Assembly (NCBI GenBank): GCA_963978545.1
Contig: OZ021733.1
Location: 31,944,924 to 32,008,923, forward strand
DNA length: 64,000 bases
Reading direction: 5' to 3'
From: Linyphia triangularis
Lineage: Eukaryota > Arthropoda > Arachnida > Araneae > Linyphiidae
Positions 52,314 through 64,000 of the stretch are shown here, piece by piece. Position 1 is the stretch's first letter. Every line of letters begins with the position of its first letter. The notes beneath the pieces were generated by a model. It was not told the DNA's origin. It worked only from the letters and a program-made list of their open reading frames with translations, and did not search any database. The translations under genes and the position numbers were made by a program.

Positions 52314-52583
52314 CATGGGTTGTCTTCTCTGAAGCAGACGAAGCCGGCTGTAAGTTGTCTGGAGAATAATGAGGAGAACGAAGACTACTTCAGCGTAATA
52401 ACTTCTAACTTTAGACTGTAAAGTTACTTTTCCGTCAAGCTCGCAAAGGTGCAGGAAAACAACTGAGTGGGAAGGTCCCTGCTGCCCACAACTTTGCACC
52501 CTTCTCCCATTCGTTAACTTTCCCTCTTGAAATTCCACGCCACCTAGCGGAGAAATCAGAATGCAAACGGAAATAGTGGGTAT
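52314..52583 (-). other. Candidate exon in a GC-richer island
   Basis: 52240-52620 is the most balanced stretch in composition in this half of the window. On the minus strand, a pyrimidine-rich acceptor-like tttatttccag precedes 52583 and a donor-like GTATGT follows 52314. The 270 bases between are open for exactly 90 codons (phase 0 at both ends). The frame includes GGVEFQEGKLTNGRRVQSC and, near the end, a hydrophobic segment EVVFVLLIILQTTYSRLRLL. I recognise no domain. A second frame is also open for about 60 codons, so chance remains likely. A promoter, non-coding exon or old repeat would fit as well. Confidence 0.2.
52538..52550 (-). promoter_or_regulatory. CTCF-like core motif
   Basis: The minus strand reads CCGCTAGGTGGCG, which fits the CTCF core (AGGTGGCG in flies, C-C-x-S-Y-AG-R-K-GGC in vertebrates) apart from one flanking position. 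It sits in the GC-richer island. A single motif match in 64 kb is expected fairly often by chance, so binding is only a possibility. Confidence 0.25.
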
Positions 52584-52620
52584 CTGGAAATAAATACCAA
52601 CGTGTTGTGTTTATTCTCAA

Positions 52621-53950
52621 AGAAACAGATTCCAGAAAAACTACACAAATGAATATAATTTTTCATAAACAACATCTTTGAAAACGAAAACTTTGGTTGG
52701 TTAATATTTAAGTCAAACCGTCGTAAAAGAGAGATGTCCTCAAAAATTCAAAACTGAGTCAAGTCCACTATTTCGTCATAATTTTCCCCTTCATAAATCT
52801 GCTTTTAACAGATTCAAATATGAAACTTTTGTTTTTTGTAAGAACTCTTGCAGATCACAATCACGAAGTTACCAATGGAAAAGAAAATATTCCTTGTGTT
52901 TTTCATGAAAAAAAACAATTCCTTTTGTAACTTTGCAACACAATTCAAATACAATATAATTTTATCTACGTGTCCATTGTTTTTTATATATTCGTCAATT
53001 GTTTCTTATATCATTATCTCTTGTGCTACTATTACCTTTAAATATAATCAGTGATAGATGAACAAAACCAATTGTAATTATAAAGTGATTGAAATATAAT
53101 CTCTAGCTTTAATTTTATTAATGATTGTGATGTAACTAAGGATCGAAATATTATTACTGTCTTTAATTAAATCAGTTTGTGATATAACTAATTGAAATAT
53201 TATAGCTGACTTTTATATATTATAAATAGTACATTACTTTATTGAATTGTTATAATTGATAGAAATATAACCACCTAATGAAAAAAAAAACTTTTAACTT
53301 AAATAATGCCAATTAAATGATGAGGAGCTGCTATTTTAATACATAAAAATACAAAATGATATATCTGGCCTAAATATAACTAATCACAATACACTTCCTA
53401 AATAACGTCTTATAATTTAAATATTACCAGTGGTTGAAAAATAATAGCAGTGTTATACAACCATCAACTGAAACACAACTATTAACTGAAATATAGCTAA
53501 TTATTGATAAGAAATATCAAAGGTAACCCAAAATTAATTGAAATCTAAAAGCAGACTGTAATACAATCCATGTTTGTCAAGTACTCATTTATTCAAGTGT
53601 ATTAATAGACTGGAATCTAACCACAACAATTGAAAAAGTAATAGAACACGTTATACTACCAAGAGTTAAAACAAAACTATTATACATATAACGACTAACT
53701 GAAAAAATACTAGCCAGAAATAATACAATCGTATTTTTAACTTTCAATTGATATTATATTAATTACCATACGAAACTGTAGTATAAACTAAAATTAAATT
53801 TTAATACATCCAATGTTTAATTACATAAATTATGTTTATTTGTAAGAAAGTTAAAAAAAAATTGAAAAAAAAAAAAGATTTATTTTATTTATAAGATAAT
53901 AAGTGAAATGCTTTGAATTGTTTTAAGAAATAAAATTAATGCATCATTTA
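52621..53950. other. AT-rich DNA with vaguely repetitive texture
   Basis: From about 53040 to 53800 phrases such as taactgaaatatagc and ttgaaatataa recur irregularly, possibly a very old minisatellite. No period can be fixed. There is no gene. Confidence 0.4.
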
Positions 53951-53954
53951 GTTT

Positions 53955-54195
53955 ACTTTGCACCGTTTTGGCTGTCTATTTCTGCCACTATGAAGTGCTT
54001 ATCACAGCCAAATACACCTCGTAATTTTGAATTATGATAAAATGCGTGTTCGAAACCTTATCCCGTATACGTCTCCCTCTCCAAACACAATACACTAACG
54101 AAAGGTCACTGAGACCAGGACTTATTTAATGTTCACCAATCCTTAATATCATGCTCACCACTATTCGGTGAGGAAGGACCAAATTTTCGATCTAC
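53955..54195. mobile_element. Partial copy of the 10.2-kb hAT element interior
   Basis: tctatttctgccactatgaa, a tcgtaattttgaatta segment, and ccaccactattcggtgagga-like text followed by ggaccaaattt align in order with 10575-10720 and 10935-10975 of the hAT element. This copy has no SINE, so it shows the empty site. Its TIRs are not preserved. Confidence 0.65.
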
Positions 54196-54279
54196 CGCTC
54201 ATTAGCTCGCTGCCTTTATTCACTATGTACTTAAGGTACTGTTTCGGATGGCTAGAAGCATATTCTGTTGACTTACTTG

Positions 54280-54720
54280 TAAAATGTATGTTTGACAACA
54301 ATGTTACATCTAAATACCCTAGAACCTAAAAGAATTAAATATTTTTTCCTAAAAGTGAATTTTACATTAAATATAATATTTAAAATATATGTTGAACAAC
54401 AACGTTACATCTAAATACCCTTGATTCTAAAAGAGTTAAATATTTTTTACTAAAAGGATATTTTACATTAAATATAATTCAAATATATGTTGAACAACAG
54501 CATTGCATCTAAATACTCTTGATCCTAAAAGAGATAAATATAATACTTTTATACTAAATAATATTTTTTTTTACTAAAAGCAAATTTTACATTAAATATA
54601 ATATTTAAAATATATTTTGAATAACTACGTTACATCTAAACACCCTTGATCCTAAAAGAGTTAAAATGTTTTTACTACGAGTAAAATTTACATTCACTAT
54701 ATTATTCAAAATCAAATATT
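54280..54720. repeat. Tandem array, four units of about 100-125 bp
   Basis: The landmark gaacaacaacgttacatcta (variants) occurs at about 54292, 54392, 54493 and 54618. Each unit continues with cttgatcctaaaagagttaa and tttacattaaatataatatt. Unit 3 is longer because of an internal A/T-rich expansion. Confidence 0.92.
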
Positions 54721-55012
54721 GAAGGCTAAAATATTCCTTTAGCTAAATACAGGATATAATGAAGAATAATATATACGAATGTTATGTCGTTTATTCTCGG
54801 TTAAAAAATAGTTTTAAATTCTTTACAAACTACTGCATGAACATAAAAACGGATTTGTAGAATGCTCTTGGAGAAAGTTTTTCTCATATAATCCGGTGGT
54901 GTTGGAAAACAAATGCGGTTACAAAGTTTTAAGCGTCTAATTGATTAAACGTATCCAAAATTGAAATAAAATTATATCGCATCCTTATTTTTCTTATTTG
55001 TGTACTTCCCCC
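54721..55012. other. AT-rich DNA with no recognised feature
   Basis: Nothing here can be annotated. Confidence 0.5.
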
Positions 55013-55190
55013 CTGATGCCTGTGTGGTTAGTGCTCTGGCCTCGCATGCCAAAGCTGTTGGTTTCGAATCCCGGGTTAGGCATGGATGTTCGTTGTGGTT
55101 CAGAAACCACGTTAAGATGTAGGTTCAGGCATGATTAGCCGTCACTGTGCATAAAAATAGGTCTCGTAACGTTCGAACCAACAAATCAAC
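55013..55190 (+). mobile_element. tRNA-derived SINE, family 2, best-preserved copy
   Basis: It reads cctgatgcctgtgtggttag then tgctctggc (box A TGTGGTTAGTGC) and gtttcgaatcccgggttagg (box B GTTTCGAATCC). The body has cgttgtggttcagaaaccac, aagatgtaggttcagg, and gcatgattagccgtcactgt, then an A-rich stretch and a cgaaccaacaaatcaac tail. The tail resembles the AACC tail of family 1, so both may use the same LINE. No clean target-site duplication was identified. Confidence 0.85.
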
Positions 55191-57093
55191 TTGTGTGTTT
55201 TGAGATAGTAGACTCACCTGTGCTTTGTAGAATGTCGAATTTTAAATTATTAAAAAAATTCTAATTCAGAAATTGTTTGAGAATTCCTTTATTGTTATTG
55301 TTGATTGTCTATTTTTACCTGATGTTACATTATCGAATAACCCCGGACGGGAGTGGGACGGTAGCCTCCGGTTACCTGATATTACAACGAATAAAACAAT
55401 AGTTTAAAAATAGCCAAACAGCCTTTCTTCGTAAAATAAGTCTATTAAATTGTCTCGTTTGCTTTAATTAAGCTTTTACAGCTGCAAATAATCCCGACGC
55501 ATTAAATTACGTACAAAATTAATCAGTTATATGCGACAAAAGAGGCCTGACAAAGCTTTTCTAATTAATGATTTTCAAGTATGTTAATCTTTTCTACTAT
55601 GTTATATTATGAAAGTTGTTAAAAGATTTGAAAACTCAAAATTGCATTTTGCTGGTTGGAATTAGTTACACAAAAGAATGTCAACTGAGAAAAATATTTG
55701 AATTCTTCACTTTACTTTGAGACTCAGTCAATTAATAATATGATAAATTTTCAAAGAACCCTAAATAGTCACTGATGTATAATATTGTCTACACTATAGT
55801 TCCTTCGAAATGCAAATATATATATGAATAAATAGCAAATGTTATTCTTACTTTAAGTAGTAGTTTTTTGTACAAATTATGTTAAGATTGGCATCGTAAA
55901 GCCTTAGGAAATGATTTAAAATCTTTCCACGATTCTTGTTGAACAAACAAATATGCAAATTAGTAGTAATCAGTTAAAAATATAACTACCCGCTAAGAAA
56001 AATCTTATCTCTTATCATTTGACTAATTTTTCTGAAATATCTCTTTTGTGGAATTACCAAGTTTTAGGTTGTTTGTACTGTATGTCCATCAGAAGAATAG
56101 TTCCCGGGCGATAGATAGTATAGATGAGGAGGTCGAGATGGGATACAATACTCGTTGATTTAGAATTGGGGTGATGCATACAGGAAATTTTAGCCCAAAC
56201 CCAGGTAGCACAGCGATATACGCCAATTTCAGAAACAAGGGTTCTGGGAAGATTGCCCATTTCATGCTGAATCTCAAGCATCATTCCAAAATACACGATT
56301 TTTAGTTTAAAATAAACATGTCAAAACCATTACAAAATGTATTTTTTACCATTCCATCCTTTCTTATAACATTATATTTTAAAACTCTGCATCAAAATTT
56401 CAAAACTATCAATATATTTTACTCATCACTGGTCGAAAATGGCCAATCTACAACAGTCCATATCGGGATTGGCCAGCGGCAAACCAATATTGGCCAACGG
56501 ATTTTTGCTATTTGGGAAAAGGTTACAATACTTCGAATTCAAATTTTCCCCTGGAATTCCCCATGAAAAATAGTTTCCACTTTAACAAACAACTTTATAC
56601 AACCTAGCGAGAGACAGACATAAATATAAATTATTTTGAATCACAGATACAAATTAAATGTTAATGGTACGATTGAAATTGTTTCTAAATATTTGAATTG
56701 TAAATATTTTTTAAAGGATTTGGGGATAAGAGGATATTAATAATAATATGTCTCCTGGTCTCTCTGGAGTAATTAACAGATCTACATAAAAAATAAATAC
56801 ACACAGTACTGATTTTACGGAAAAATATTACATAGGAAATAAAAAAAAAATATTTAACAATTTTGTATAATAGTTAAAAATTTCAAAAACTATGTTTCAG
56901 GAATATAACTTTCAGAACATGTATTAGAAATTAATATATTTATTTTGGTTTAAAACTTTCCTACTAACTTTTACGATAAGGTTCTACTCTATTATTAGCT
57001 TCCATAGAGCTCTCTAAAGTGCCATATTTCCCTCTGGATAGATATTTTCACTGATAGTTATTATTTTTTTTTTATAGATATTATTTTCTCATG
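55191..57093. other. Mostly AT-rich DNA; two GC-richer patches
   Basis: At 56054-56296 the minus strand is open in two frames (one reads YFGMMLEIQHEMGNLPRTLV), with normal base composition but no domain I recognise. At about 56430-56510 the word ggccaat or its close variants occurs three times (a CCAAT-like cluster). Neither is supported as a gene. The rest is ordinary AT-rich DNA. Confidence 0.35.
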
Positions 57094-57816
57094 ATCTAAG
57101 TCAGTGTTCGTCATTAACTTTTAGAGGGGGCCGTATGACCTATGTTGAAGATTTTCATGGGCAAGATACATCAATATATGTATCTTTAATTGTTATCGAT
57201 TTAACAAGATATATCCTTTCTGAAAATTAAAAAAAAAAAATATTGATATTTTTATTATCTTAATAAAATTACAATTGATATTTGATTTTTTTCCAAATAA
57301 TTTAAAAAATAATAAATTTCATTATGAATCAATCAAAGTCTAAAATAGAAGTGAATATTTCGTTCCAACATGACAATACGAGCTGACATAACTTTTTAAA
57401 AAAGTATATAAACTGTACTTCCAGATTACCCTGTTTTGTCGATATCAATTGTGCGACGATAACGGTTGAAATCGTTCAGCTTATTTTATGAAAGTCACTA
57501 TATGTCGAAGAATTCGTTACAGCAAATCTTAATATATCGTCCAAATGATATTCAGTTAAGTTGTTCATATATTTATTCTTGATGAAAACTATCTTGGTGA
57601 AAGCTTTTTCATATAGTTTCTTCGGTCACATAGTGAAGAACTCTGTTCTGCATAGTTTAACACATACTATTTTGGATAAATTAAAATTATGTAAAAAAAA
57701 AAGTTCATACCATGAAGCTTGATTTTGTTTTCTGTTTTACCGGCGGGTCGCAGAAAAGTCTGTCTTGGGGCTGGATACGGCCCACGGGCCGCGTATTGGC
57801 TAACGCTGATCTAAGA
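57094..57816 (-). mobile_element. hAT element, internally deleted, 8-bp target duplication
   Basis: The element is 57102-57808 (707 bp). It begins CAGTGTTCGTCATTAAC, and its other end on the minus strand reads CAGCGTTAGCCAATACGCGG. The flanks are ATCTAAGT (57094-57101) and ATCTAAGA (57809-57816), a 7/8 match. The right end holds the GGCCCGTGGGCCGTA-type GC-rich subterminal palindrome common in hAT elements. A transposase remnant lies inside on the minus strand. Confidence 0.92.
57482..57619 (-). pseudogene. hAT transposase C-terminal dimerisation region, fragment
   Basis: The minus-strand frame reads KLYEKAFTKIVFIKNKYMNN then LTEYHLDDILRFAVTN and an SDFHKI end. This matches the pattern of the hAT C-terminal dimerisation domain in ZBED/GTF2IRD2-type transposases: an F-x-K-x-x-FIKNKY-x-x-x-LT-x-x-HLDD-x-LR-x-A-x-TN block, as I recall it. 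The fragment is about 46 codons and is followed by a stop. The catalytic core and BED finger are absent, so it is a dead remnant. Confidence 0.8.
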
Positions 57817-60014
57817 AGTAAGTGTACAAAATTATACTGAGATATGTCTATAATTACCAGCTCCAGGCAGCTCCAAGTAAAGGAAATTTAATTAAGAACA
57901 GACTGTATTTACAGAAAAAAAAAAGCAAAATATTCATTTTACAATAATGAAAAATTTGCAATTAAGGATCTAGTTTTCTTAAGCACTTAAGTGAACGACA
58001 AAATTGATCGTTAGGGATTGATCTAGAAAGCACAGCAGTTTTACCAGAGTGTCTTGAAGCACTTTGATTTTTCCTTACTGGAACGATTCACCGAAGAAAG
58101 CTTAGGAATCTCCGATAATCGCATTATCGGACTTACTCCGTGATTATCGAAATCACCACAAAGGTTTATTTGGGATTTATACGTACTGTTTCTTATCCTC
58201 TTACATCGAAATACAAGTGTCTACCCATAGAGTACCTAATTTACTGATGTAATTAAAACTTGATTACAAGCAAATACTGCGTAGCTTACATGGTTCACAA
58301 CGTCCAATTTTTACAGATTTGAAAGAAGCCTCATAAGTCAAATATTTTGGTAAATAAAATGTGACATCTTGGGTGTTGTACCATTTTCATTTGGTTGATA
58401 ATGGTGAAAATGTGAAAATAAAATTTAATTAGATACCATCGAAAATGGTATGTGCCTACCTAGGGGACTTTGTATCACATTTGTTTTTTAAACATTTCAT
58501 TTTTTCACATTTACCATCCGATTATTGGCATTAAATATCGATTGAATGAAAAAAATACTCTACGTTTCAGAAAACTATATGATCGTTTTCCAATAAAGTT
58601 TAAGGTTACCATGAAGAATTATTAAGTAAGTTGTTTTTTGTGTTGTTTGAAGGTTTGTGCAATCTTATCTGGAAAAATTTGTCCATTTGTTTATGGACGA
58701 AATTCAATTGCATAGAAAAAAAATCAAATGCCATATCATTAACGACATTTGTAGCAATCTACTTTTTCATATACTAGATAGTTTGAGAGTTTCAATAAAA
58801 TACGATATTTTGAAGTGATGTGTGTGTTAGTGCCATTATTGTTTTTCTTTAGATATCAGATGTTTGATATGTTGAACTCGCCACAATTATATGAATTAAA
58901 CCGTGCAAAAATTCTTGCTGTCAGATATAACTGTCTATTTCTACTTGTAACTTATTATGGAGTACGGTTTTAACAGGCAAAATCTTTTTCGAATTTTCTG
59001 ACAAACGTAAGAGTTGATTGTATACTAGGAGGAAAAGAAATTTTCCACGATAAGATTTCTATGTATTTCAGATGAGAAAACATAAGTGGAGCTAAGTCTT
59101 TGAGATTGTGCGCTACTGATAATAAGTTATCCTACCTTACTGAATTACTTAGAATATATTTTAACAGAACAATGATATTCATTGATTTTACCCTTCACAT
59201 TTGCGATGGAAGAAATTACAGTGAAAAGAAATATTGAAAATTATTTCATGGATCTTCTCAAACAACATTTTTTGTGTAACAGATTATCTAAGATGAATAT
59301 GGTTGCGTATTCTATGCAATTTTTTCATATTTATTATAATATATTCTTTCAGTTACAGATACTGAAGTAAGTCTACAGTTACGAAAACCATAAGTAATTT
59401 TTTTTTTAAATCTACAATGATAAAACACCAAAAATTCTCTGAAAGTTACATTTTTTTTCAGACAAAATAATTTTTGAAAACATAATTCAAAATTTTGCAA
59501 AAAAAGTTAACCTCAGGTAAATATTTGAACTATGGCAAATATATGGTAAAAATTTCATTAAGAAGATAGTAGCTGTTTTTTCAAAAAGATACATCGAAGT
59601 TTGAAAAGTGACATTACGAGATAAATGCATTTTTATGTGGAATTGTGGCATTGGCAACTTATATTTTAATTTTTTTTAAACTAATTTTTCATCAAAACTA
59701 GAAGAAGTACAGAACAATATTATATGTTAAAAGCAGCAGAATAGTTTGAAATTTAAATATACGCAAAAATCATAAAAACGATAATTTTGAAATTTTTTGC
59801 CTACAGAACCACCTTTCTCAATTTTTAAAGATTTTCATCGTGTTAAGTAAACCAAAATTTATTTAAATTATTAAAATGTTGAAAAACTGGTTGAGTTAAC
59901 CTTTGATTTAAAAGCATTGATCTTTGAGCTTCGATGTCTTTCCAGTAATTAACGTGTCCGCTTTTGGAACAATGACCTCTTTGTTTCACTTATCATAATA
60001 TTGTATTAAATAAG
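57817..60014. other. 2.2 kb of AT-rich DNA with no recognised feature
   Basis: Several small frames exist (for example 59182-59370) without recognisable content. Confidence 0.5.
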
Positions 60015-60510
60015 GGTCTGGGACTCAAAATTTTTTAAATTCTCAAAATTAATTTTATTATTGTAAAAAATAATGCAAATATTTTTGAATAAAATGGCAT
60101 ACAAATGTTGTTTTTATCATTAGTAGAACTTGAAATATTTAAGTTTTGGTTGCATGACAACTGTATCTCAGACATGCTATCTTGAAACTTTGAAACTGTT
60201 TTTCTCGGTGATGGCTTTTTGTCCCTTTTTTTAGTGTAAATTGATGTAACTTAAAAACTACTTGTTATAAATATGTGAAGCTTTCCACAATTATTTTTTA
60301 TATATAATTCTTTAGTTTTTCTTCAGGAATTATGTTTTTTTATTAAACTATTTTTGTAAAAAACGTTTGGAGTTAAGCATACTATGAATTTTTACAGTTT
60401 TTGCACACAATATATATAATTTTTTTTCAATTTCATCTAATTACTTTAATGAAAAATCATGACGACAATTTTTGATATGAATTATAAGAAATAATTTTAT
60501 GCAAAAATGA

Positions 60511-60550
<40 letters not shown>

Positions 60551-60720
60551 ATATATCTAATTTAAGAAATATCAAAATTTTTAAGTTTTTCAATTTAAAA
60601 TATATATATATATATATTTTAAATTTGAAATTTTAAAATAGTTTCCTAAGTTTCAAAGCATAAAAAATTTCATAAAAATAATTCGAAAAATAGAGATTTT
60701 AGAGTTTTGAGTCCCAGACC
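60015..60720. mobile_element. Candidate TIR element, about 706 bp
   Basis: It begins ggtctgggactcaaaattt and ends aaaactctaaaatct-like complement followed by gagtcccagacc, so the outer 16 bases are perfect inverted repeats (GGTCTGGGACTCAAAA). The interior is A/T-rich with a T run of about 33 bases at 60511-60543 and a tatata run at 60600-60616. No coding region or clear target-site duplication was found. Size and layout resemble the TTAA element at 24692, but the termini differ. Confidence 0.75.
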
Positions 60721-61384
60721 ACCTTACGAAAAAACTTAAATACTAAGGATTGTTTAGTACCTACATAGAATCAAATTTTAGAGATCTGATCCCCAATTCC
60801 AATACAAAATCCTAAAACTATTCATACATTAACATTTAACATTATTCAAATTCTAGATCTTTGTGGGTTTCAAAAGAAATAGTTAAAATATCTCCAAATA
60901 GGAAACAAATTCAAATAATAAAAAAACTTCCTCTTCACTAAAGATGATTCAATAAGCAGTGACTTAGATGTCCCATTGGAGAAAGAATTGCTCTGAATAC
61001 CGAAATAAGGTCCGAGACTTTTCCTACAGTTCCACAAAAAAACTGGAATTCCTACTATTTCAACGATATTCGGATTCACTTACGGGTTCTCAAGTTCTTT
61101 TTTCCTGATTCCAAATGTGACAGTCCGAATTTTTGTCAGAAAAGGAATCAGTCCACCAGAAATCCCAATTCAATACGCTCCAGAACAATTGTCATCACCC
61201 ATCAAATAACTTTTTACCTTCTATTCCGGATGGGCGGGAAAATACTTCCTGGAATTTTTCTCGGTGGTTAAGCATAAGACAAAGAGTTACCATGGGAAGG
61301 CCTGGGTTGTAATAAATTAACAATGCTTCTGTTTTACCCAGTAATACTATTTTTTGAGTTGTTCTGTTAAAGCTGGGTAATACA
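60721..61384. other. Sequence with no recognised feature
   Basis: The 69-codon minus-strand frame at 60870-61079 has no domain I recognise. At 61140-61300 composition is more balanced, without a recognisable product. Confidence 0.4.
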
Positions 61385-62264
61385 TAGAGGAGAGGGATGG
61401 GAAATTTTTTACAAAAATATTTCTATTACATTATTATCTGTTGATACATTTTGACATTTTAACACAATTAAAAAATATAAATATCATGGTAATTACTTTA
61501 TATTAGTTTAATAAGCACATTATAAGGCAAGACAAATGTCCCATCCCTGCCTCATGTGAGGGAAGAGAGAGAGATGGATGTGACATGTGTATGAAAGTTA
61601 AAATACATGCATAATTTTCAAAAATATTATGAAAAAAGGACAGAAACTGTGTTAACATTTGTACCTATGCCTTATTGTGTATTTTTGAACCTTTATTTAT
61701 TATAACATCATTTCAAGTTGTGAAAAGAAATTGTCTTATTTGTTACACAATTAAAAGAGTTATTAACTATAATATCTCCAGTCAAGTAATTGTGCTAACT
61801 GTACAAACTAAAAAATTTGATTGGTAAACATAATTATTTGGCTGGCGATATCATAGTGAGAGATGGAACATGTTCCATCCCTCTTTCTTGTTTGGTGTCT
61901 CATCCCTCCCTACTCACAACATTTCAATACAATAACCTAGTATTAAAAACATGCTAGGTTTAGGCTTAACCTAACTGCAAATTCATAAAAGTTATATTAC
62001 TAGGTCTACAAAACATTAAAAACAATTATGTTAGCAATAATGAAATATTTTGAAAGCTTATATAGAAAACATAGAAAGGTACTGTCATTATTTCAATATA
62101 ACTTTTTTGTTACATAACCTCATAAAACCTGCAACTAAAATGATTCCTAGCTAGGAATATCAAGCTTTGGTTACTTCACCAGGTAGAAGAATCAGAATAA
62201 AAAATAAAAAAATGCTCTATTCATAAGTTATTGCAGGTGTCCTATTCCTTCCTACTCTCCCCTA
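61385..62264. mobile_element. Candidate TA-flanked element with GGGGAGAG-type ends
   Basis: The left end gaggagagggatgggaaat follows TA (61385-61386). The right end, on the other strand, reads ggggagagtaggaaggaata before TA (62263-62264). The same C/T-rich motif recurs internally (tgtcccatccctgcctc at about 61538 and ggtgtctcatccctccctac at about 61893), which looks like subterminal repeats or a nested copy. No transposase is visible. The superfamily is unknown. Confidence 0.6.
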
Positions 62265-64000
62265 AACAGATTTCATTAATTTTCAAGTAGTTCTAATAAT
62301 TTTGGCTCTTTCACTTTTATTCTATTTTCAAAATCTCTAGGGACTAATTTTAAATAGGCTCGAAATTTATTCATACGCAGAATCGAGGATATGTTTTCCA
62401 CATAAAAGAGCAATCATGTAATGAAATCTCAATAGGTCTCCTTCCATGAGATTTCATATGATTGCACATCACAATATGATTGCACGTATAATCACATTGT
62501 ATCTGCATTCGTATAAAGTCATACGTTTGTTAAAAAAACTATATACTTCGTAATGTTTAGACAAAACAGTTATGAGCTTATTCCATAATTTTTATTAATA
62601 TCTGTAGTATATTAAATATAATTAAATGCTTACATATTTACACCACAAGTTAATAAATATGAACGTTTCTTGTCCTTAAAATACATCATCGTTTGGTTTT
62701 GATACAATTTTGATTAAAATAATAACAATGGGAATATTTTATTTTTGGGTTTAATAATTACAAATGTATAATCAACATCCTGGAAATTATTTGATTAGCA
62801 AGGTCATTTATCACTTATTTATTTTTACTTTATCATTAAAGGTAACGGTAAGTCATACTATATTGTTAGTTTACCAAACGATACATAAATTTCAAAAATA
62901 TATTATCAAATGGAAAAATAACTAGCTACTAGAATGCTACTAGGAATTGGAGCCGATTTTAAAATCTAAAATTAACAAAAATAAATTTAAAATAAACTAA
63001 ACGACATAATGATAAAATTAATTTGCCAGTCCGTTAAAATATGGTAAAAACTTAAGCAAGTAAAGAATAATACATCAGTCAAATCTCCAACTAAATTTTA
63101 AATTTATAGAAATAATTACTTTTCCTTGATTGTCAATCTTGAGCATAAAAAAAATTGAACTATCCTCCAATGCCTGTTTTGAAATTTGTATTATACTAAA
63201 AATCAATTATTGCTAATTTTCCATATAAAACTACTTACTACAATGCGTAATAAAAAGGTAATATTCAATTATCAAAATAATATTAAATTACAAGAAAAAG
63301 ATTAATGAGAAACTAATTTATATATTTTAAATTTATTAGCTGTAAAAGATGTTAAGTGAATTCTGCATTACATCTTCGGAATTTACTAACGTGTGTCATC
63401 CCCATTAAAAAAAAAAAAAAAAAACTGGGAAATTATAATATAAAAAGTAAAAATAAACACTATCGTTACGCTAAAGTTATTGTTAAAAGTTTCTCAACAT
63501 AACAGTAAATTGTTGCAATTAACAGTTATAAAATCAGTATTTACATGCTCTATAGTATATTTATCGTATACTAATGTTGATTTCGCATGCGTCGACATTA
63601 AAAAAAAAAAATTTGGAAAAAAGAAACCATTCATAAAACACTATATAATAAATAATACGAATAAATCCAAATTATCAATATTTAAAAATATTTTTTATTT
63701 ATAGTTTAAGATATTTTTTACTTAGACTTTAAAATTCCAATTAATGTACTATTATCTAATTACATATTACCTTCATTACCAACGATGGCTATATCTTCGG
63801 TTCTAATTATCGTAGAATCTTGCGGTTTGCACCAAAATGTTTTGTTTGCAATTTTCTATATGCTAATATGTGTTTTCTTAGTAGGCTGTTTACTAACTAA
63901 ATTTAACTTTATCTGTACAAATTTTTATACGAACCCCTATTTTTTATGTTTTCATTCGATTTAGAATACTTTGTTTACCTAAGATACCACATTTCAGCTC
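62265..64000. other. AT-rich DNA with no recognised feature
   Basis: Poly-A runs lie near 63407-63425 and 63600-63611. The 74-codon frame at 63480-63704 is Lys/Asn/Ile-rich and crosses a poly-A run; it is not supported as a gene. Confidence 0.5.

Overview
This window is AT-rich nuclear DNA from a eukaryote, almost certainly an animal. I find no convincing intact host gene in it. The evidence is long AT-rich stretches with scattered stops, tRNA-derived SINEs with target-site duplications (TSDs), DNA transposons and MITEs of several superfamilies, long tandem arrays, and a roughly 300-bp (AT)n microsatellite. The SINE and MITE style resembles arthropod DNA, and a spider or other arachnid is my best guess. 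That is a weak inference from memory of similar repeats. The most likely setting is a large intron or an intergenic region. Most short open frames are repeat or low-complexity artefacts, for example the Tyr-Ile runs over the AT microsatellite.

Layout. 1-9 kb: mostly featureless AT-rich DNA, a TA-flanked foldback MITE carrying a SINE (2.9-3.7 kb), and a 20/40-bp minisatellite (4.6-5.3 kb). 9-11.3 kb: a duplicated segment, a dispersed repeat, and a hAT element (10.16-11.27 kb) with a younger SINE nested in it. 14.5-18.9 kb: a full SINE, then a SINE-interrupted stretch ending in what looks like a frameshifted piggyBac-type transposase remnant. 20-24.4 kb: two adjacent tandem arrays; the first contains coding-looking, exon-like segments. 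24.7-27.3 kb: a TTAA-flanked TIR element, a hAT MITE with perfect 8-bp TSDs, and another SINE. 28-37.4 kb: short arrays, a foldback MITE, two copies of a second SINE family, a second copy of the first MITE, and a dispersed repeat split by a 634-bp foldback element. 38.4-38.7 kb: compound microsatellite. 41-51.4 kb: pogo/Tigger-like MITEs, a 218-bp array joined to a ~605-bp foldback, and 154-bp and ~86-bp arrays. 52.2-52.6 kb: a GC-richer island that is the best candidate for host coding or regulatory sequence. 54-62.3 kb: a partial hAT copy, a tandem array, a SINE, a hAT element still showing transposase C-terminal sequence, and two more TIR elements.

Working together. The non-autonomous elements imply machinery elsewhere in the genome: a LINE with an AACC-type tail preference for the SINEs, and hAT, piggyBac-like and Tc1/mariner/pogo transposases for the MITEs. 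Insertion order can be read locally. The hAT at 10.17 kb has 7/8 TSD identity and was later hit by a SINE whose 14-bp TSD is perfect. All four family-1 SINEs have perfect 13-14 bp TSDs, so that family moved recently.
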